A DNA stretch of 45,957 nt, from assembly GCA_903920695.1 (NCBI GenBank), contig CAIXNB010000217.1, positions 1 through 45,957 on the forward strand, written 5' to 3'. Under the pieces are notes generated by a model. It ran no database searches. It saw only the letters and a list, made by a program, of their open reading frames with translations, and had not been told where the DNA came from. Position 1 is the first letter of the stretch; the number at the start of each line of letters is the position of its first letter. The stretch is from an uncultured beta proteobacterium. GTDB taxonomy: Bacteria; Pseudomonadota; Gammaproteobacteria; Burkholderiales; Burkholderiaceae_C. Below, piece by piece: positions 43,610 through 45,957 of this stretch. The position numbers were made by a program, and so were the translations under genes.

Positions 43610-45439
43610 TCATAGGGTCGCCTTCTCTTGCAGCTTCGCACCAAATCGTGCGTCCCCACTGACCGTGATCAGCAACTTCTGAGTAGCCCGCGTCGCGCCC
43701 ACATAGAACAATCTTGCCTCTTCGCGTTCATCAGCCTGCGCAGCGGGCATCTGGCCCACCCCTGCCAGCGCCACCACCGCAAACTCCAGCCCTTTGCTGG
43801 CATGCATGGTCAGCACCTTGATGGTGTCGGCATTCGGCTTGAAGCTGCCTGCCGCCTTGCGCACCTGATGCGGCAGCTTTCTGCGTGCCAGTGCACTGGC
43901 GCATTCGTCCATCTCAGCGTAATGCCGACAAATCACCGCCATGTCACCCCAGGCATGGCCTTCCTGGTGGGCGGCGCTCAAGAGCTCGGCAATCTTGGCG
44001 GCCTCCTCGCGCAGCGTGGGCAGGCGGATGATCAACGGTGCATCACCTTCGCGTCCGCAGCCGATGGGCTTCACCAGGGGAATGCCGTCCTCGTCCCTGT
44101 CATCCGCCGTCAGCAACTCGGCCGCAATCAGGCTCGCGGTTTGCAGAATCTGCTTCGTGTTGCGATAGTTGATTTTCAGAATGGTTGTGCGGCCTTGCGC
44201 CTGCACGCCCAAGCTCTTGAAGCTGAATTGCTTGCTACGGCTGCGCTCGTAAATGCTTTGCGCGTCGTCATACAGCAGCAACAGGCAGTTGGTAGTCGGG
44301 TCCACCATTTGCGTGACCAGTCTGAGCCACTCGGGCGCAAAGTCGTGACCCTCGTCGATCAGAACGGCCTGGTACTGGCCGCTCGGAATTTGTTTGCGGT
44401 CCACGGCGCGGATGACGCGCTGAACAAGCTCTTCCACAAATTGCTGGCGGCTCATCTGCCCGGGCAGTGTTTGTCCAAAGGCAACAAGCTGATCGCGGCA
44501 CCATTTGTGAAAGTGCCGCACATGCACTTTGTCAGCCAGACCCTTTGCCTCCATCACAGACGCCAGCTTGACGGCCAACGGCTCGTTGTAGCAAAGGATG
44601 AGAATGGGCTTGGACGCCGCGGTGTGCGCCTTGGCCAGGTACTCGGCGCGGTAGCCCAGAATCATGGTCTTGCCGGAGCCCGCCACGCCGTGAATCACAC
44701 GGTGCCCATCGCCCAGGGACCGGGCCAGTTGCTCCTGCTGCAAGTCCATCACGCGCATGATGCTGGGCAATTGCGCCTCGGCATCACTGTCGTCAAACAA
44801 GGCACCCTGCGCTTGCACGCGCACTTCGGGGAACATGATCCAGCGCACGCGGTCCAACTGCGGCAGCGACATGACGCCGCGCATCATGTAGGGGAACATG
44901 CCCCACAGTCGGCTTTGCAGGTCTTCGACACCCACGGACTCGGTCATCTCGTCTGCGCAAATGACGCGGTTGGGTTCTATGGCGTGGCGCAGTTCTGCAT
45001 CATCAAACTGCTTGCGGGTGATGTTGGTCAGCACCACGCCGTAGCTCCACGGGAAGGAAAGATTGCCTTGGTGCGCGCCATCGGGCTGGACCAGTTGCGG
45101 GTCGCGCTTAAGCGCATCAACCACCTGGTGAGCGTAATTGCGGGCTTGCACGAGCGGATTGGGCTGATTCTTGGGTGCGCTGCGGTCCAGAATTTCCCAG
45201 ACCTCTTTGTCGGCACGCAAAATCGTGCTCAAGCGCCAGTCTTTGACCTCCAGAATCAAGATCCCGCGCCGGGGGTGCATCACCACATAGTCGGGGTGTG
45301 AATACCGGGGGCCAATCGGCACGTCGTACCAGAGCAGGTAGTCGTTGTCGAGCTTTTGTTCCAACCGCTCAGCCAGCCGGCGCTCGCCCGTCGTCATGCG
45401 CGAAACGCAAGCGCCTAGCGCTGGAATGAGGGTTGCCAT
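43610..45439 (-). CDS. NERD-domain nuclease fused to UvrD-like helicase
   Basis: This 609-residue protein starts with a NERD domain (about 15-110): YDVPIGPRYSHPDYVVMHPRRGILILEVKDW, with the D...ExK nuclease triad. The SF1 helicase has VIHGVAGSGKTMILGYRAEYL (Walker A about residue 253), AVLIDEGHDFAPEW, the LTMHASKGLEFAVVALAGVG motif, and YVGATRATQKLLI at the C-terminus. NERD helicases are common in defence islands, where they may process DNA ends. It ends 55 bp before mod begins. Confidence 0.9.
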   Translation of the reverse strand: MATLIPALGACVSRMTTGERRLAERLEQKLDNDYLLWYDVPIGPRYSHPDYVVMHPRRGILILEVKDWRLSTILRADKEVWEILDRSAPKNQPNPLVQARNYAHQVVDALKRDPQLVQPDGAHQGNLSFPWSYGVVLTNITRKQFDDAELRHAIEPNRVICADEMTESVGVEDLQSRLWGMFPYMMRGVMSLPQLDRVRWIMFPEVRVQAQGALFDDSDAEAQLPSIMRVMDLQQEQLARSLGDGHRVIHGVAGSGKTMILGYRAEYLAKAHTAASKPILILCYNEPLAVKLASVMEAKGLADKVHVRHFHKWCRDQLVAFGQTLPGQMSRQQFVEELVQRVIRAVDRKQIPSGQYQAVLIDEGHDFAPEWLRLVTQMVDPTTNCLLLLYDDAQSIYERSRSKQFSFKSLGVQAQGRTTILKINYRNTKQILQTASLIAAELLTADDRDEDGIPLVKPIGCGREGDAPLIIRLPTLREEAAKIAELLSAAHQEGHAWGDMAVICRHYAEMDECASALARRKLPHQVRKAAGSFKPNADTIKVLTMHASKGLEFAVVALAGVGQMPAAQADEREEARLFYVGATRATQKLLITVSGDARFGAKLQEKATL

Positions 45440-45555
45440 ATTGCCTGTTGCGCTTCTGAGATTGTTTGCGGGGGATTATGACCCCGCTGGATGCGTAGCC
45501 GAATCCATTCGCCACCAGGACGTGTGCCGCCTATTGCACAACTGCATGCACAGGT

Positions 45556-45753
45556 TCAGGTGCGGGCCAAGTCCCGCAGGGCTTTCGGGTTGCGCTGCGC
45601 GAGTGTGATCAAGGTGCGCGCCGAAACGCCCAGCAACTGCGCAAACTGCGCCTGCAACAACGTTGAGTTTTGCCTTGCGGCGAATACCTTGCTTATTCGC
45701 CGCACCCTTTGCGGTGAATAAACGGATAATCGGCTCATGCCGCGCACCAACAC
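45556..45753 (-). pseudogene. Decayed HTH (XRE/HigA-like) regulator
   Basis: The ORF (65 codons) contains QAQFAQLLGVSARTL, the first two helices of a typical antitoxin-type HTH, and directly continues ITLAQRNPKALRDLART, the usual C-terminal (A)RNPxALRDLA. In relatives about 20-25 residues including a (N)WEQGRR-like recognition helix lie between, so these appear deleted. The N-terminus overlaps an operator-like palindrome, so the true start is unclear. It diverges from the Fic gene. No toxin of the pair is visible. Confidence 0.5.
45676..45721. promoter_or_regulatory. Operator-like repeats between the HTH remnant and the Fic gene
   Basis: Inverted repeat TTATTCGCCGCA (45693-45704) and TGCGGTGAATAA (45710-45721) with a CCCTT centre; one mismatch. 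A third half-site TGCGGCGAATA lies at 45676-45686. It ends about 16 bp before the Fic ATG. Confidence 0.5.
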
Positions 45754-45957
45754 ACCGCTCTACCTCTGGCAGCAAACTGACTGGCCGCACTGGCGCTTTG
45801 ATGCTGCAAGCCTTGCGGAACCATTGGCGCAAGTGCACCGCGCACAAGGGCACTTGCACGGACGCATGGCCGAGTTGGGATTGGCGCAGCGGGAGCAGGC
45901 AACGCTGAAGGTGTTGACACAAGAAGTCATCAAGACCAGCGAAATCGAAGGTGAGCG
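45737..45957 (+). CDS. Fic-family protein, N-terminal part (DUF4172)
   Basis: The 73 residues visible begin MPRTNTPLYLWQQTDWPHWRFD, followed by LAQVHRAQGHLHGRMAELGL and LKVLTQEVIKTSEIEGE. The YxWQxxDWPxWRxD start and the QGxLxGRM segment match the DUF4172 domain at the N-terminus of class II Fic proteins. TSEIEG fits the (S/T)xxxE(G/N) inhibitory helix that blocks ATP binding in class II enzymes. The catalytic FIC motif would lie past the window edge. Fic proteins AMPylate target proteins. Confidence 0.85.
   Translation, partial: MPRTNTPLYLWQQTDWPHWRFDAASLAEPLAQVHRAQGHLHGRMAELGLAQREQATLKVLTQEVIKTSEIEGE

Noticed and set aside
43628-45301. 557-codon plus-strand frame opposite the NERD helicase
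   Set aside because: The helicase motifs on the minus strand explain the DNA; the antisense protein has no recognisable domain and an unusual His/Gln-rich composition.

Overview
The window looks like a chromosomal segment of a Burkholderiales betaproteobacterium, most likely a Comamonadaceae relative (Rhodoferax/Polaromonas-like). This is inferred from high GC, recA-recX, a short type-2 ArgC, topoisomerase III with a SWIB tail, a PP2C-FHA-GAF/T2SE-pilin block, and an intergenic repeat (36524-36601) of the kind typical of that family. Two variable defence blocks, both on the minus strand, flank about 28 kb of mostly housekeeping DNA.

Left block (1-9744). Transcription runs right to left: hsdR, hsdS, then about 5.4 kb of accessory genes, then hsdM, which leaves the window. 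The accessory stretch holds an AlbA_2/Schlafen-like remnant, a MntA-HepT pair, an XRE-ImmA protein with a truncated DUF4411 PIN-like partner, a DRGH nuclease-like ORF, a truncated ORF6N gene with two striking palindromes, an orphan MntA copy with altered catalytic residues, a PPC-domain protein, and a winged-helix/nucleotidyltransferase pair whose last codon overlaps hsdM. Many junctions are ATGA or TGATG overlaps.

Core (9854-38420). TlpA-like thioredoxin and a YchJ-like protein; PEBP protein; topB divergent from a SET-domain methyltransferase; birA and a small membrane protein; a TctE-like two-component pair; MarR; recA-recX; argC; sucCD; TerC; PP2C, FHA and GAF-GspE/PilB followed by a type IV pilin with a sigma-54 promoter; pepP-murU; an OYE-family oxidoreductase; tkt; gap; pirin; a zinc-ribbon protein and a VOC protein. 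Several REP-like palindromes lie between genes, and two have apparently entered coding sequence in frame (hsdR and birA).

Right block (38485-45957). It opens with a 61-bp displaced fragment of the gap gene, inside which the res stop codon lies. Then come a type III restriction system (mod...res) with an antitoxin/RelE-ParE toxin pair embedded between its two subunits, a NERD-nuclease/UvrD-like helicase, a decayed HTH regulator, and the start of a divergent class II Fic protein.

No tRNA, rRNA, CRISPR array or transposase was recognised. The most unusual material is the split hsd locus filled with intact and decaying toxin-antitoxin parts, the ORF6N palindromes that coincide with a conserved protein motif, the SET/TopB-SWIB pair with a lysine-rich tail, and the gap fragment at the border of the right block.
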